Positions 43,976 to 52,805 of a stretch of 64,000 nt of DNA are shown in pieces. Source of the DNA: Nocardioidaceae bacterium (GTDB taxonomy: Bacteria; Actinomycetota; Actinomycetes; Propionibacteriales; Nocardioidaceae); contig JAURVT010000026.1 of assembly GCA_030655315.1 (NCBI GenBank), positions 1 to 64,000 of the forward strand, written 5' to 3'. The first letter of the stretch is position 1. The number at the start of each line of letters is the position of its first letter. The position numbers were made by a program, and so were the translations under genes. The notes below the pieces were generated by a model. The model made no database searches. It saw only the letters and a list, made by a program, of their open reading frames with translations, and was not told the DNA's origin.

Positions 43976-44809
43976 TCAGGGTTGGAGGAGGTGCTCGAGG
44001 ACGCGGGCGACGGCGTCGTCGTCGTGGTGGCCGATGTGGTGGGTGGCGGTGGCGAGGACGTCGGGGTGCGCGTTGGCCACGGCGAACGACGTGCCCGCCC
44101 ATCGCAGCATCGACAGGTCGTTGGGCATGTCGCCGAAGGCCCAGACCCGGTCGGCGGTGACGTCGTGCGCCTCGCACCAGCGGGCGAGGACGGCGGCCTT
44201 GGTGACGCCGGGCGCGGTGACCTCACCGAGGCCCACGGCGCCGGAGTAGGCCACCTCGGCGCGGTCGCCGACGACCGACGCGAGCAGGTCGTGGAACTCC
44301 TCGGGCGGCACCTCGTCGGTACGGGCGAGCAGCTTGCCGACGGGTCCGTGCGCGAGCAGGGTCTCGACGGGCCCGATCGGAGAGCCCTCGGGCAGCCGGC
44401 GCTGGGCGCCGAACGCCTCCTCGGCTCCCCCGGACGTCGCCTGCTCGACGGCGAACGTCACGCCGGGCACGGCCGCGCGCAGGTCGTGGGCCAGCTCGAG
44501 GACGAGCGCGTCGTCGAGCGTGTGCTCCTCCAGGACGGCGCCGGTGGCGACCTCGTAGACGTAGGCGCCGTTGGCGCACAGGACGAGGCCGTGGCCGCCC
44601 ACGGTGCTCGCGACGTTGTCGAGGAAGCGGGGCGGACGCGCGGTCACGAACACGACGGTGACGTCGGAGCCGTCGAGCGCCGCCAGCACCGCGCGGGTGC
44701 GGTCCGACACGGTCGCGTCGGCGCGCAGGAGCGTGCCGTCGAGGTCGCTGGCGACGACGAGCGGACGCGTCGCTCCGGCGAGCGCCGACGCGAGGTCGGC
44801 CTCAGGCAT
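43976..44809 (-). CDS. Cof-type HAD phosphatase
   Basis: 277 aa. HAD motif [15 protein letters not shown] (nucleophile Asp in DLDGT), motif [13 protein letters not shown], motif III lysine in [13 protein letters not shown], motif [27 protein letters not shown]. The C2-type cap in the middle marks the Cof/YbiV group, which dephosphorylates sugar phosphates or cofactors. The ATG at 44809 overlaps the rlmN stop by 8 nt. The specific substrate is unknown. Confidence 0.93.
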   Translation of the reverse strand: MPEADLASALAGATRPLVVASDLDGTLLRADATVSDRTRAVLAALDGSDVTVVFVTARPPRFLDNVASTVGGHGLVLCANGAYVYEVATGAVLEEHTLDDALVLELAHDLRAAVPGVTFAVEQATSGGAEEAFGAQRRLPEGSPIGPVETLLAHGPVGKLLARTDEVPPEEFHDLLASVVGDRAEVAYSGAVGLGEVTAPGVTKAAVLARWCEAHDVTADRVWAFGDMPNDLSMLRWAGTSFAVANAHPDVLATATHHIGHHDDDAVARVLEHLLQP

Positions 44810-45962
44810 CGGTGGCGGCCAGCTGGCCGCAGGCGCCGTCGATCTCCGAGCCGCGGGTGTCGCGGACGGTGGTGGGCACGCCCTTGGCCTCGAGGCGGCG
44901 GACGAACTCCTCCTCGTCCTCGCGACGCGACGCGGTCCACTTGGACCCCGGCGTGGGGTTCAGCGGGATCAGGTTGACATGCACCCAGCCCCAGTCGCCG
45001 TAGGCGCGCAGCAGGTCGCCGAGCAGGTCGGCACGCCAGGCCTGGTCGTTGATGTCGCGGATCATCGCGTACTCGATCGACACCCGACGCTTGGTGCGGC
45101 GGGCGTACTCCCACGCGGCGTTGACGGCCTCGTGCACCTTGAAGCGGGTGTTGATCGGCACCAGCTGGTCGCGCAGCTCGTCATCGGGCGCGTGCAGCGA
45201 CAGCGCGAGCGTGACCGGGATGCCCTCCTCGGTCAGCTGCTCGATGCGGTTGACCAGCCCGACGGTCGACAGCGTGATGCCGCGCGCGGACATGCCGAGC
45301 CCGTCGGGTCCCGGCGCCACCATGCGACGGATCGCGCCGATGACGGCCTTGTAGTTGGCCATCGGCTCGCCCATGCCCATGAAGACGACGTTGGAGACCC
45401 GGCCGGGGCCGCCGGCGATCTCGCCGCGGGACATCGAGCGGGCCGCGGCGACCACCTGGTCGACGATCTCGCCCGTGGACATGTTGCGCTGCAGGCCGCC
45501 CTGGCCGGTGGCGCAGAACGGGCAGGCCATGCCGCACCCGGCCTGGCTGGAGATGCACACCGTCGCGCGTCCGGGGTAGCGCATCAGCACCGACTCGACG
45601 AGCGCGCCGTCGAACAGCCGCCACAGCGTCTTGACGGTGGTGCCCTTGTCGGCCTCCATCGTGCGGACGGGGTCGAGCAGCCGCGGCAGGAACGCCTCGA
45701 CCAGACGCTCGCGCGAGCCCTCGGGAAGGTCGGTCATCTCGGCGGGATCGTCGACCAGCCGGGTGTAGTAGTGCCGCGCGAGCTGCTTGGCGCGGAAGGG
45801 CTGCTCGCCGAGCTCGGCGGCCACGGCGGTGCGCTCGTCGGCCGAGAGGTCGGCGAGGTGGCGCGGCGGCTTCTTGCGGCCGCGCGGCTGCTCGAACACC
45901 AGCGGCAGGACCGGGCCCTGCTCGGGCGTGACGTCGGGGACGGTGCGCAGTGGATCGGACAT
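44802..45962 (-). CDS. rlmN: Dual-specificity RNA methyltransferase RlmN
   Basis: Radical-SAM enzyme methylating A2503 of 23S rRNA and A37 of some tRNAs. 386 aa. Cluster motif [13 protein letters not shown] (Cx3Cx2C), [47 protein letters not shown], and the C-terminal catalytic Cys in EIDGACGQL. The N-terminal [17 protein letters not shown] helical domain is present. In many actinobacteria rlmN directly follows cdsA. Here a three-gene cassette separates them. Confidence 0.97.
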   Translation of the reverse strand: MSDPLRTVPDVTPEQGPVLPLVFEQPRGRKKPPRHLADLSADERTAVAAELGEQPFRAKQLARHYYTRLVDDPAEMTDLPEGSRERLVEAFLPRLLDPVRTMEADKGTTVKTLWRLFDGALVESVLMRYPGRATVCISSQAGCGMACPFCATGQGGLQRNMSTGEIVDQVVAAARSMSRGEIAGGPGRVSNVVFMGMGEPMANYKAVIGAIRRMVAPGPDGLGMSARGITLSTVGLVNRIEQLTEEGIPVTLALSLHAPDDELRDQLVPINTRFKVHEAVNAAWEYARRTKRRVSIEYAMIRDINDQAWRADLLGDLLRAYGDWGWVHVNLIPLNPTPGSKWTASRREDEEEFVRRLEAKGVPTTVRDTRGSEIDGACGQLAATDA

Positions 45963-45977
45963 GGTCGTCCCAGTGTC

Positions 45978-46964
45978 TCAGGCCCGGGCGAGCGACCCGT
46001 CCGCGACGTGCTTGCGGCGGGCGTGGGAGATGACGTCCGACACCAGCTGCAGCTTCGCGACGACGGGGGGCGCGAGGACGAACGGGTAGAGCGGCTCCTT
46101 GCCCATGGACCGGTTGATCTGGTTGAGGGCGATCGAGATCGGGATCCAGATGCCGACGACGACGTCGGAGAAGCGCATCGCGCTGACCGCGGCGGGCACG
46201 GTCAGGCCGAACTCGGCGGCCGACTGGAGCGTGTCGCGGATGTGCAGCACGTGGGCGAACGTCTCGGCGAAGTCCTCCCAGGGGTGCATCGTGGCGTACT
46301 TGCTGATGTGCGTCTTCTGCCAGCCGTCGGGCGCACCGTGCTGGTAGTGCCGGTCGAGCGCCTCCTGGTAGTCGGCGCGCTCGTCGCCGAAGCGCTCGCG
46401 GCAGCGCTCCTCGAACGTCGACCCGGTGACGAGCACCTGCTGGTAGTAGTGCCCGATCTCGTGCCGGAAGTGGCCGAGCATCGTGCGGTAGGGCTCGTCG
46501 AGGTCGAGACGCAGCTGCTCACGGTGCACGATGTCGCTCTCGGCGAGGTCGAGCGTGATGACGCCGTCGGCGTGGCCGGTGACGACGTGCTCGTTGGCGC
46601 TGGAGAGCAGGTCGAACGCGAGGCCCTTGTCGCCGACACGCGGCACGATGGGCAGGCCCAGCTCGTCCAGCTCGAACACCAGGCGGCGCTTGGACTTCTC
46701 GGCGGTCCAGAACTGGTCGAGGCCCTCGACGTCGGCGTCGGACGGACGGGTCCGCGTCAACCGGCAGGCGAAGCAGTAGGTCTCGCCGTCCTCGGGGATC
46801 CAGTTGCAGCCGCTCACCCGCAGGTTGCGGCACCCCGGTGACTCCCCGCGGGCCCGCATCTGGCGGCGGTCGCGGTCGTACCCGACCTTGCTCTCGCAGT
46901 GCACGCAGACGGAGTTCTCGAAGTACAAGGAGCGTGCACAGACGTCGCAGGCGAACGATTTCAC
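45978..46964 (-). CDS. Zinc-ribbon putative metallopeptidase
   Basis: 328 aa. N-terminal zinc ribbon with four CxxC-type pairs: FACDVCARSLYF, VCVHCESKVG, GCRNLRVSGCNW and CFACRLTR. The C-terminal domain carries the zincin motif GHFRHEIGHYYQQVL and a downstream TMHPWEDFAETFAHVLHIRDTL that could give the third ligand and a Met-turn-like element. No signal peptide, so it is cytoplasmic. The GTG at 46964 overlaps the transglutaminase stop by 4 nt. This zinc-ribbon/peptidase family recurs beside ATP-grasp/alpha-E/transglutaminase genes. Substrate unknown. Confidence 0.87.
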   Translation of the reverse strand: MKSFACDVCARSLYFENSVCVHCESKVGYDRDRRQMRARGESPGCRNLRVSGCNWIPEDGETYCFACRLTRTRPSDADVEGLDQFWTAEKSKRRLVFELDELGLPIVPRVGDKGLAFDLLSSANEHVVTGHADGVITLDLAESDIVHREQLRLDLDEPYRTMLGHFRHEIGHYYQQVLVTGSTFEERCRERFGDERADYQEALDRHYQHGAPDGWQKTHISKYATMHPWEDFAETFAHVLHIRDTLQSAAEFGLTVPAAVSAMRFSDVVVGIWIPISIALNQINRSMGKEPLYPFVLAPPVVAKLQLVSDVISHARRKHVADGSLARA

Positions 46965-47932
46965 CTGTGTAACCCTAGGTCGATGCCCCCCTCGACGCCC
47001 ACCGACGGCGCGGCCGGAGCAGGCTCGGGATCGTCCAGCGGCGCGACGTCCACGCCCACGTCGAGGCGCGATCCCCCGCCATCGGTGAAGATGACGCCCT
47101 TCACCGGCGGGACGTCGCCGTAGTCGCGTCCCCACCCCGTGGTGACGTACCTCTCGTCGGCCCAGGCGTCGTTCGTCGGGTCGACCGCCGCCCACGCGGC
47201 ACCCGGCACCCAGCACGACGCCCAGGCGTGGGTGGCGTCGGCGCCGACCACGCGCTCGCGCCCGGGCGGCGGCGTGGTGGCGAGGTAGCCGCTCACGTAG
47301 TGCGACGCGAGGCCGAGCCCGCGCAGGCACGCGACCGTGAGGTGCGCGAAGTCCTGGCAGACGCCCGCACGACGCTCCAGCACGTCCGGCACCCGGCTCG
47401 TCACGGTGGTGGCGGCCTTGTCGTAGGCGAAGTCGGCGTGCACCCGCGAGCAGAGCTCCGTGAGCGCCTCGCCGACGGGCCGTCCCGGCGTGAACGAGAC
47501 GAGCGCGTAGGCCGTGGCGGCGTCGACCAGCTCGACGCGCGGTGAGGCCAGCACCATCCCGCGCGCGCTCCAGGCGTCGTCGACGTCGGGCCGCGTGGCG
47601 GGTCGGCACCGCTCCCAGGGCTGCTCCAGGGCCGGCGCGGCGTAGGTGGGCGCGTCGACGTCCACGACGCTCGTCGCGGTGACCTCCAGCCGGGTGTGCG
47701 GCTCGGTGAGGTGGAAGTAGGCGCGGGTGTTGCCGTGGAAGTCGAGCGACGTCGACGCGTCCTGCGGCTCGGGCGAGACGACGAGCTCGTGCTCGCGGCA
47801 GGTCTGCCAGGGCAGGTCGCGCGGACGGACGTGCGCCAGGCCGTAGCTGTCGGTGACCGGGTGGTCGTAGTCGTAGGTGGTCCGGTGCCGGACGCGGTAG
47901 GAGCGCCGGCCCGGCGGCGGTGGCCCGCTCAC
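46961..47932 (-). CDS. Cytoplasmic transglutaminase-like protein of the ATP-grasp cassette
   Basis: 323 aa. N-terminal beta domain (Bact_transglu_N: YRVRHRTTYDYDHPVTDSYGLAHVRPRDLPWQ), then the transglutaminase core with Cys in RRAGVCQDFAHLTVACLRGLG, His in VGADATHAWASCWVPG and Asp in WAAVDPTNDAW, a complete triad. No signal peptide or membrane helix, unlike the transglutaminase at 21336. It probably acts as a peptidase or amide-transfer enzyme. GTG 47932 overlaps the ATP-grasp stop by 4 nt, and its stop overlaps the peptidase start, so the three genes are translationally linked. Confidence 0.92.
   Translation of the reverse strand: MSGPPPPGRRSYRVRHRTTYDYDHPVTDSYGLAHVRPRDLPWQTCREHELVVSPEPQDASTSLDFHGNTRAYFHLTEPHTRLEVTATSVVDVDAPTYAAPALEQPWERCRPATRPDVDDAWSARGMVLASPRVELVDAATAYALVSFTPGRPVGEALTELCSRVHADFAYDKAATTVTSRVPDVLERRAGVCQDFAHLTVACLRGLGLASHYVSGYLATTPPPGRERVVGADATHAWASCWVPGAAWAAVDPTNDAWADERYVTTGWGRDYGDVPPVKGVIFTDGGGSRLDVGVDVAPLDDPEPAPAAPSVGVEGGIDLGLHR
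46972..46977 (-). promoter_or_regulatory. Possible internal -10 for the metallopeptidase gene
   Basis: Minus-strand TAGGGT, 7 nt, then GTG at 46964, inside the 3-prime end of the transglutaminase gene. It could add a separate leaderless transcript. Confidence 0.3.
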
Positions 47933-50472
47933 CGGTGGTCCCGGTCCAGCGCGGGCATCTGGCCGTAGGGACGGGGCACCTGCGGGGCCGCGAAGTGGTG
48001 CGCCGCGACCGCGTCGGCCAGGTCGTCCAGCCGGCTCCCGAGCACCCCGAGGAACCGGGCGAGGTCGGGACGGTCCGACCCGTCGGCCCCGGCGAGCAGA
48101 CCGGCGTCGGCGCGCTCGAGCTCCTCGTGCGCGCCCTCCAGGACGCGTGCCGGGCGCGAGCCGCCGCTCGCACCGGGCACCGCGGCCAGGGACGAGCGGG
48201 CCCGGGCGAGGGAGAACGCGACGGACCGCGGGTTCTCCGGGTCGAGCACCAGCAGGTCGATGACGGCGGCGACGGACGCGTGGCCGCGGTACCGGCGACG
48301 GTAGGTCAGGATGCTCTCGGTCGCGGCCAGGACGGCGCCGACGACGACCTCCTCCGACGCGGCGTCGCGACCCTCGACGAGCGTCGATCCGAGCAGCGCG
48401 ACGAGCTGGCGGGCCCGCTCGACGCCGCGCCCCGCGTCGAGCAGGTGCCACCCGGCGTCGCGCACCATGGTGTCGCCGGTGACGCCGGCGAGCGCGAGCA
48501 GGCCGCACAGCACCTGGGAGGACTCCTGGGCGAGGACGCCCAGCGAGGCGCCGCGGTCGGCACGTGCGGCGGCGAGCGCGCGGTCGACGCCGCCGAGGAC
48601 GAGCCACACGTCCCCCGACAGCTGGTCGCGCACGCCCTGGGCCGCCCGCTCCAGGCCGCCCACGGCGTGCGCCACGGTGCCGGGCTGCCGCGGGTCGACG
48701 AGCAGGGCCCGCAGCCCGGCGCGCACGTCGGCCGAGGGGTCGAGCAGACCGGGGTAGGTCGTGCTGACGTGCGTCAGCGCGGCGAGGAGCGTCCGGAGCC
48801 CCGCGACCGCGGCGGGGTCGTCGTCGCGGGCGCGCGCGTCGGCGGCCAGGGCGTGGGTGGCCAGGAGCAGCCGGACGAGGTCCTCGGCCCGCTCGGCGTA
48901 GCGGCCGATCCAGAACATGTCCTCGAGCAGCCGGGGCACCATCGCCGCCGGGGCGGCCACCGGGTAGGCGGTGCCCTCGTCCGGGGACGCCGGGGCGCCG
49001 GCCTGGTGACGGTCGCCGAGCACCCAGACGTCCTTGCTGGCCGAGCCGCGAGGGTGCTCCGGGTCCTCCTCCCCCACCCGTCCGAGCGCGCCGAGCATCG
49101 GGACGTAGCCCTGGCCCTGCGCGACCACGAACGTGCGCACCGAGAACGGGCCGGCCGCCAGGGCACCGTCGACGACGGCCGGCGCCTGCGACAGCGCCGC
49201 GGCCTCCTGGCCCACGAACGCGTGAGGCTGCGCGCGGAGCCGCGCGACGAGGTCGTCCCGACCGGCGGCGTCGAGCGAGCCCGGCTGGACGCCCGGGCCG
49301 TCGGCGCGACTGATCGGGCGCACCCAGAGGTCGTCGAGGTGCGCGACCACGTGGGACAGGCCGGCCGGGTCGCCGCACCACCAGGTGGGCACCGCGGGCA
49401 GGCGCAGCTCCTCGCCCAGCACGTCCCCGCAGGCCGCGGCCAGGTAGGGCAGCAGGCCGGGGTTCTCCAGGACGCCGCTGCCGAGGCCGTTGACCACCAC
49501 GACGGTCCCGCGGCGGGCCGCCTCGGCGAGGCCGGGCACCCCCAGGCGGGAGTCGGCGCGCATCTCGAGCGGGTCGGACCAGGTGGCGTCGACGCGGCGG
49601 ACGACCACGTCGACCTTCTCGAGCCCGCCGAGGACGCGCATCCAGACCGCCCCCTCGCGGACGACGAGGTCGCCGCCCTCGACGAGCGGGAAGCCGAGCG
49701 TGGAGGCGAGGAAGGCCTGGTCGAAGGCGGTCTCGGACTCCGGCCCGGGGCTCAGCACCACCACTCGCGCACCCGCGGGACCGTCGGGGGCCGCGGCGAG
49801 GAGCGCGGCCCGCATGGCCGAGAACCACGGGCCGAGCCGCTGCAGCCCGGAGTCGCGGTAGAGCTCGGGGACCACGCGGGCGACGATCCGGCGATTCTCC
49901 AGCGCGTACCCGGCGCCGGACGGTGCCTGGGTGCGGTCGGCGAGCACGTGCCACGAGCCGTCGCTCGTGCGTCCGAGGTCGGTGGCGGCGACCACGAGAC
50001 GTCGGGTCCCGGACGGCTGCCCCACGGCGGCGCGGGCGAACTCGCGGTGCCCGAGGACGACCTCGGGCGGGAGCACGCCGCGCGACAGCAGCCGCTGGGG
50101 GCCGTACAGGTCGGCCAGGACCGCCTCGAAGAGCTCGGCGCGCTGCACCAGGCCGACCTCGAGCGAGGCCCACTCGGCCTGGTCGAGCACGACGGGCAGC
50201 GGGTCGAGGCGCCAGCGCTCGGCGACGGCGGGGGCGTCGTCGCCGGAGGAGCGGTGGTAGACGACGCCGTCGTCCTGCACCCGCTGGTCGGCCTGGGCGC
50301 CCAGTCGGCGGAGGTCCGCGCCGTCGAGGGTGGCGATCCGCGGGGCCAGTCCGGCCCAGGCGGACCGCAGGCTGCCGTCCGGGCCCACCATCTCGTCGTA
50401 GACGACGGGGGCGCCGCCGTCGCCCGGACCGGGCTGAGCGGCCGCGGCGACGTAGTCCCCGACGGCCGTCAT
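47929..50472 (-). CDS. Fused circularly permuted ATP-grasp / alpha-E protein
   Basis: 847 aa. Residues about 1-490 are a circularly permuted ATP-grasp (CP_ATPgrasp) domain: YDEMVGPDGSLRSAW, LYGPQRLL, YALENRRIVARVVPELY, RVVVLSPGPESETAFDQAFLASTLGFPLVEGGDLVVREGAVWMR, VVNGLGSGVLENPGLLPYL. Residues about 512-847 are the all-helical alpha-E domain (MVPRLLEDMFWIGRYAERAED). ATP-grasp enzymes of this group are predicted to form peptide or amide bonds. M. tuberculosis encodes the two domains separately (Rv2411c, Rv2410c). ATG 50472 is 6 nt from a minus-strand TAGGCT, so the cassette has its own promoter. Confidence 0.93.
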   Translation of the reverse strand: MTAVGDYVAAAAQPGPGDGGAPVVYDEMVGPDGSLRSAWAGLAPRIATLDGADLRRLGAQADQRVQDDGVVYHRSSGDDAPAVAERWRLDPLPVVLDQAEWASLEVGLVQRAELFEAVLADLYGPQRLLSRGVLPPEVVLGHREFARAAVGQPSGTRRLVVAATDLGRTSDGSWHVLADRTQAPSGAGYALENRRIVARVVPELYRDSGLQRLGPWFSAMRAALLAAAPDGPAGARVVVLSPGPESETAFDQAFLASTLGFPLVEGGDLVVREGAVWMRVLGGLEKVDVVVRRVDATWSDPLEMRADSRLGVPGLAEAARRGTVVVVNGLGSGVLENPGLLPYLAAACGDVLGEELRLPAVPTWWCGDPAGLSHVVAHLDDLWVRPISRADGPGVQPGSLDAAGRDDLVARLRAQPHAFVGQEAAALSQAPAVVDGALAAGPFSVRTFVVAQGQGYVPMLGALGRVGEEDPEHPRGSASKDVWVLGDRHQAGAPASPDEGTAYPVAAPAAMVPRLLEDMFWIGRYAERAEDLVRLLLATHALAADARARDDDPAAVAGLRTLLAALTHVSTTYPGLLDPSADVRAGLRALLVDPRQPGTVAHAVGGLERAAQGVRDQLSGDVWLVLGGVDRALAAARADRGASLGVLAQESSQVLCGLLALAGVTGDTMVRDAGWHLLDAGRGVERARQLVALLGSTLVEGRDAASEEVVVGAVLAATESILTYRRRYRGHASVAAVIDLLVLDPENPRSVAFSLARARSSLAAVPGASGGSRPARVLEGAHEELERADAGLLAGADGSDRPDLARFLGVLGSRLDDLADAVAAHHFAAPQVPRPYGQMPALDRDHR

Positions 50473-50478
50473 GGCCGA

Positions 50479-50484
50479 AGCCTA
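50479..50484 (-). promoter_or_regulatory. -10 hexamer for the leaderless ATP-grasp cassette transcript
   Basis: Minus-strand TAGGCT, 6 nt, then ATG at 50472. It lies in the 28-bp gap after cdsA and indicates transcription independent of the frr-cdsA operon. Confidence 0.55.
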
Positions 50485-50500
50485 GGGCGTGCCCGGTCCG

Positions 50501-51379
50501 TCAGGTGGAGACGGGGACCAGGAGCGTGAGCACGAGCCAGGCCACGGGGGCGACGGCGAGCAGCGAGTCCAGCCGGTCCATGATCCCGCCGTGCCCGGGC
50601 AGCAGGTCGCCCATGTCCTTGATGCCGAGGTCGCGCTTGATCAGCGACTCGCAGAGATCGCCCAGGGTGGCCAGGACGACCGACGCGACGCCGAGCACCA
50701 CGCCGACCCACCACCGGCCGTCGAGGAAGAAGACCACCGTGAGCACGCCGACGACGACGCCGGCGACCATCGAGCCGCCGAAGCCCTCCCAGGACTTCTT
50801 CGGGCTGATCGTCGGGGCCATCGCGTGCCGGCCGAGCGTCGCACCGGAGGCGTACCCGCCGATGTCGGACGCGATCGTGCACAGGATGAAGGTGATGATG
50901 CGCCACGCGCCGTCGTCGGCGGCGAGCATCAGCACGATGAACGAGCCGAGCACGGGCACGTACGCCACGACGAACGTCGCGGCACTGACGTCGCGGACGA
51001 AGCCGTCGGCGCCCTGGGTGAGCCGCCAGAGCATGGTCACCAGCACGGTGAGCGCGAAGGCGATCGCCACCGCGTCGGTCTCCCAGACGTAGGCGCCGGC
51101 CAGGATCGCGGCCCCGCCGGCCAGCACCGGCGGCATCGGCAGCCGGGTGCCGTTGGTGGACAGCGCGCGACCCAGCTCGACCACCGCGACCGTGCCCGCG
51201 ACGAGCACCACGCCGACGAAGCCGACCTTGGCGAAGGCGAGCGAGGCGATGATGACCACGCCCAGGCCGAGGCCGACGGCGATGGCCGCCGGCAGGTCGC
51301 GGCCGGCCCGGCTCTTCTTCGCCGGTGCGGGCGCACCGGGGCTCAGCGGCTCGGGGTCACCTGCGGGAGTGGTGGGCAC
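50501..51379 (-). CDS. cdsA: Phosphatidate cytidylyltransferase CdsA
   Basis: 292-aa membrane enzyme making CDP-diacylglycerol. Basic, Pro-rich N-terminus, then about seven to eight transmembrane segments. The CdsA signature is SDIGGYASGATLGRHAMAPTISPKKSWEGFGGSM, followed by GDLCESLIKRDLGIKDMGDLLPGHGGIMDRLDSLL, containing the metal-binding and catalytic Asp residues. Start GTG 51379 is 1 nt from the frr stop, so it is cotranscribed with frr. Complete and of normal length. Confidence 0.96.
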   Translation of the reverse strand: MPTTPAGDPEPLSPGAPAPAKKSRAGRDLPAAIAVGLGLGVVIIASLAFAKVGFVGVVLVAGTVAVVELGRALSTNGTRLPMPPVLAGGAAILAGAYVWETDAVAIAFALTVLVTMLWRLTQGADGFVRDVSAATFVVAYVPVLGSFIVLMLAADDGAWRIITFILCTIASDIGGYASGATLGRHAMAPTISPKKSWEGFGGSMVAGVVVGVLTVVFFLDGRWWVGVVLGVASVVLATLGDLCESLIKRDLGIKDMGDLLPGHGGIMDRLDSLLAVAPVAWLVLTLLVPVST

Positions 51380-51380
51380 C

Positions 51381-51938
51381 TCAGACCTCGAGCAGCTCGG
51401 CTTCCTTGTTCTTCAGCACGTCGTCGACCTCGTCGACGTGCCGCTTGGTCATCGCGTCGAGCTTCTTCTCGGCCCCGGTGTTGTCGTCCTGGCCGATGTC
51501 GCCGTCCTTCTCGGCCTTGTCGAGCGCCTGCTTGGCGCTGCGACGGATGCTGCGGACGGCCACCCGGCCCTCCTCGGCCTTGGTGCGGGCGAGCTTGACG
51601 TATTCCTTGCGACGGTCCTGCGTCAGCTCGGGCAGCGACACGCGCAGCACCTTGCCGTCGTCGGTGGGGTTCACGCCGAGGTCGGAGTCGCGGATGGCCC
51701 GCTCGATGGCCGGCTTGGCACCCGCGTCGTAGGGGTTGATGACGATCATCCGCGGCTCGGGCACGGTGAACCCGGCCAGCTGGTTGATCGGCGTCGGCGT
51801 GCCGTAGTACTCGGCCGTGATCTTGGCGAACATGGCCGGGTGCGCCCGACCCGTGCGGATCGCGGCGAACTCCTCGCGGGTGTGCTCCACCGCCTTGCCC
51901 ATCTTGGTGTCGGCGTCGCGAAGGGTCTCATCGATCAC
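51381..51938 (-). CDS. frr: Ribosome recycling factor
   Basis: 185-aa tRNA-shaped factor that splits post-termination ribosomes with EF-G. MIDETLRDADTKMGKAVEHTREEFAAIRTGRAHPAMF N-terminus, YGTPTPINQLAGFTVPEPRMIVINPYD, LRVSLPELTQDRRKEYVKLA and C-terminal helix DEVDDVLKNKEAELLEV. AGGAG lies eight bases before the ATG. Part of the conserved pyrH-frr-cdsA order. Confidence 0.98.
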   Translation of the reverse strand: MIDETLRDADTKMGKAVEHTREEFAAIRTGRAHPAMFAKITAEYYGTPTPINQLAGFTVPEPRMIVINPYDAGAKPAIERAIRDSDLGVNPTDDGKVLRVSLPELTQDRRKEYVKLARTKAEEGRVAVRSIRRSAKQALDKAEKDGDIGQDDNTGAEKKLDAMTKRHVDEVDDVLKNKEAELLEV

Positions 51939-51977
51939 GGTGCTCTCCTGTTCGTCTGCGTGCGGTGGTCCGGGCCG

Positions 51978-52742
51978 TCAGCCGGCGTGGACCAGCGTCC
52001 CGATCTTCTCACCCTTGAGGGCGCGCGCGATGTTGCCGGGTCCGTCCATGCCGAAGACGCGCATCGGCATGTCGTTGGCCTGGCACAGCGCGAAGGACGT
52101 CTGGTCGGCGACCTGGAGGCCGGCGGCGAGGACCTCGCTGTAGGTGATCTCGTCGATGCGGACCGCGTCGGGGTCGACCCGCGGGTCGGCGGTGTACACG
52201 CCGTCGACGCCGTTCTTGCCCATCAGCACGACGTCGCAGCGGATCTCCAGCGCCCGCTGCGCCGCGACGGTGTCGGTGGAGAAGTAGGGCATCCCTGCGC
52301 CGGCGCCGAAGATGACGACACGGCCCTTCTCCAGGTGCCGGATGGCGCGGCGCGGGATGTAGGGCTCGGCGACCTGGCCCATCGTGATGGCCGACTGCAC
52401 GCGGGTCTCGACGCCGTGCTTCTCGATGAAGTCCTCGAGCGCGATGGAGTTCATCACGGTGCCGAGCATGCCCATGTAGTCGGCGCGGCGACGCTCCATG
52501 CCGCGCTGCGAGAGCTCGGCGCCGCGGAAGAAGTTGCCGCCGCCCACGACGACCGCCACCTGGACGCCCGCCTCGGCGGCCTCGGCGATCTGTCGGGCGA
52601 CGCCGTTGACGACGTCGGGGTCGACGCCGACCTGGCCGCCGCCGAACACCTCTCCGGACAGCTTCAGCAGCACCCGTCGGGTGTGCCCCTCAGGACCGGC
52701 CGAGGCCGGCCCGTCGACGTCGTCTCGCTGGTCGTCGTCCAC
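51978..52742 (-). CDS. pyrH: UMP kinase PyrH
   Basis: 254-aa hexameric UMP kinase of the amino-acid kinase fold. [92 protein letters not shown] and a terminal [10 protein letters not shown]. The first 20 residues ([20 protein letters not shown]) are an acidic extension beyond the usual start. GTG 52742 has GGAGG eight bases upstream and fits best, though a later start cannot be excluded. Between tsf and frr as usual. Confidence 0.96.
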   Translation of the reverse strand: MDDDQRDDVDGPASAGPEGHTRRVLLKLSGEVFGGGQVGVDPDVVNGVARQIAEAAEAGVQVAVVVGGGNFFRGAELSQRGMERRRADYMGMLGTVMNSIALEDFIEKHGVETRVQSAITMGQVAEPYIPRRAIRHLEKGRVVIFGAGAGMPYFSTDTVAAQRALEIRCDVVLMGKNGVDGVYTADPRVDPDAVRIDEITYSEVLAAGLQVADQTSFALCQANDMPMRVFGMDGPGNIARALKGEKIGTLVHAG

Positions 52743-52805
52743 GGTGCCGGCCTCCGTCGGGTTCGTCGGTGCTGTCGTGCGTGCTGCGGTCGTGCTGGGC
52801 CTGCG

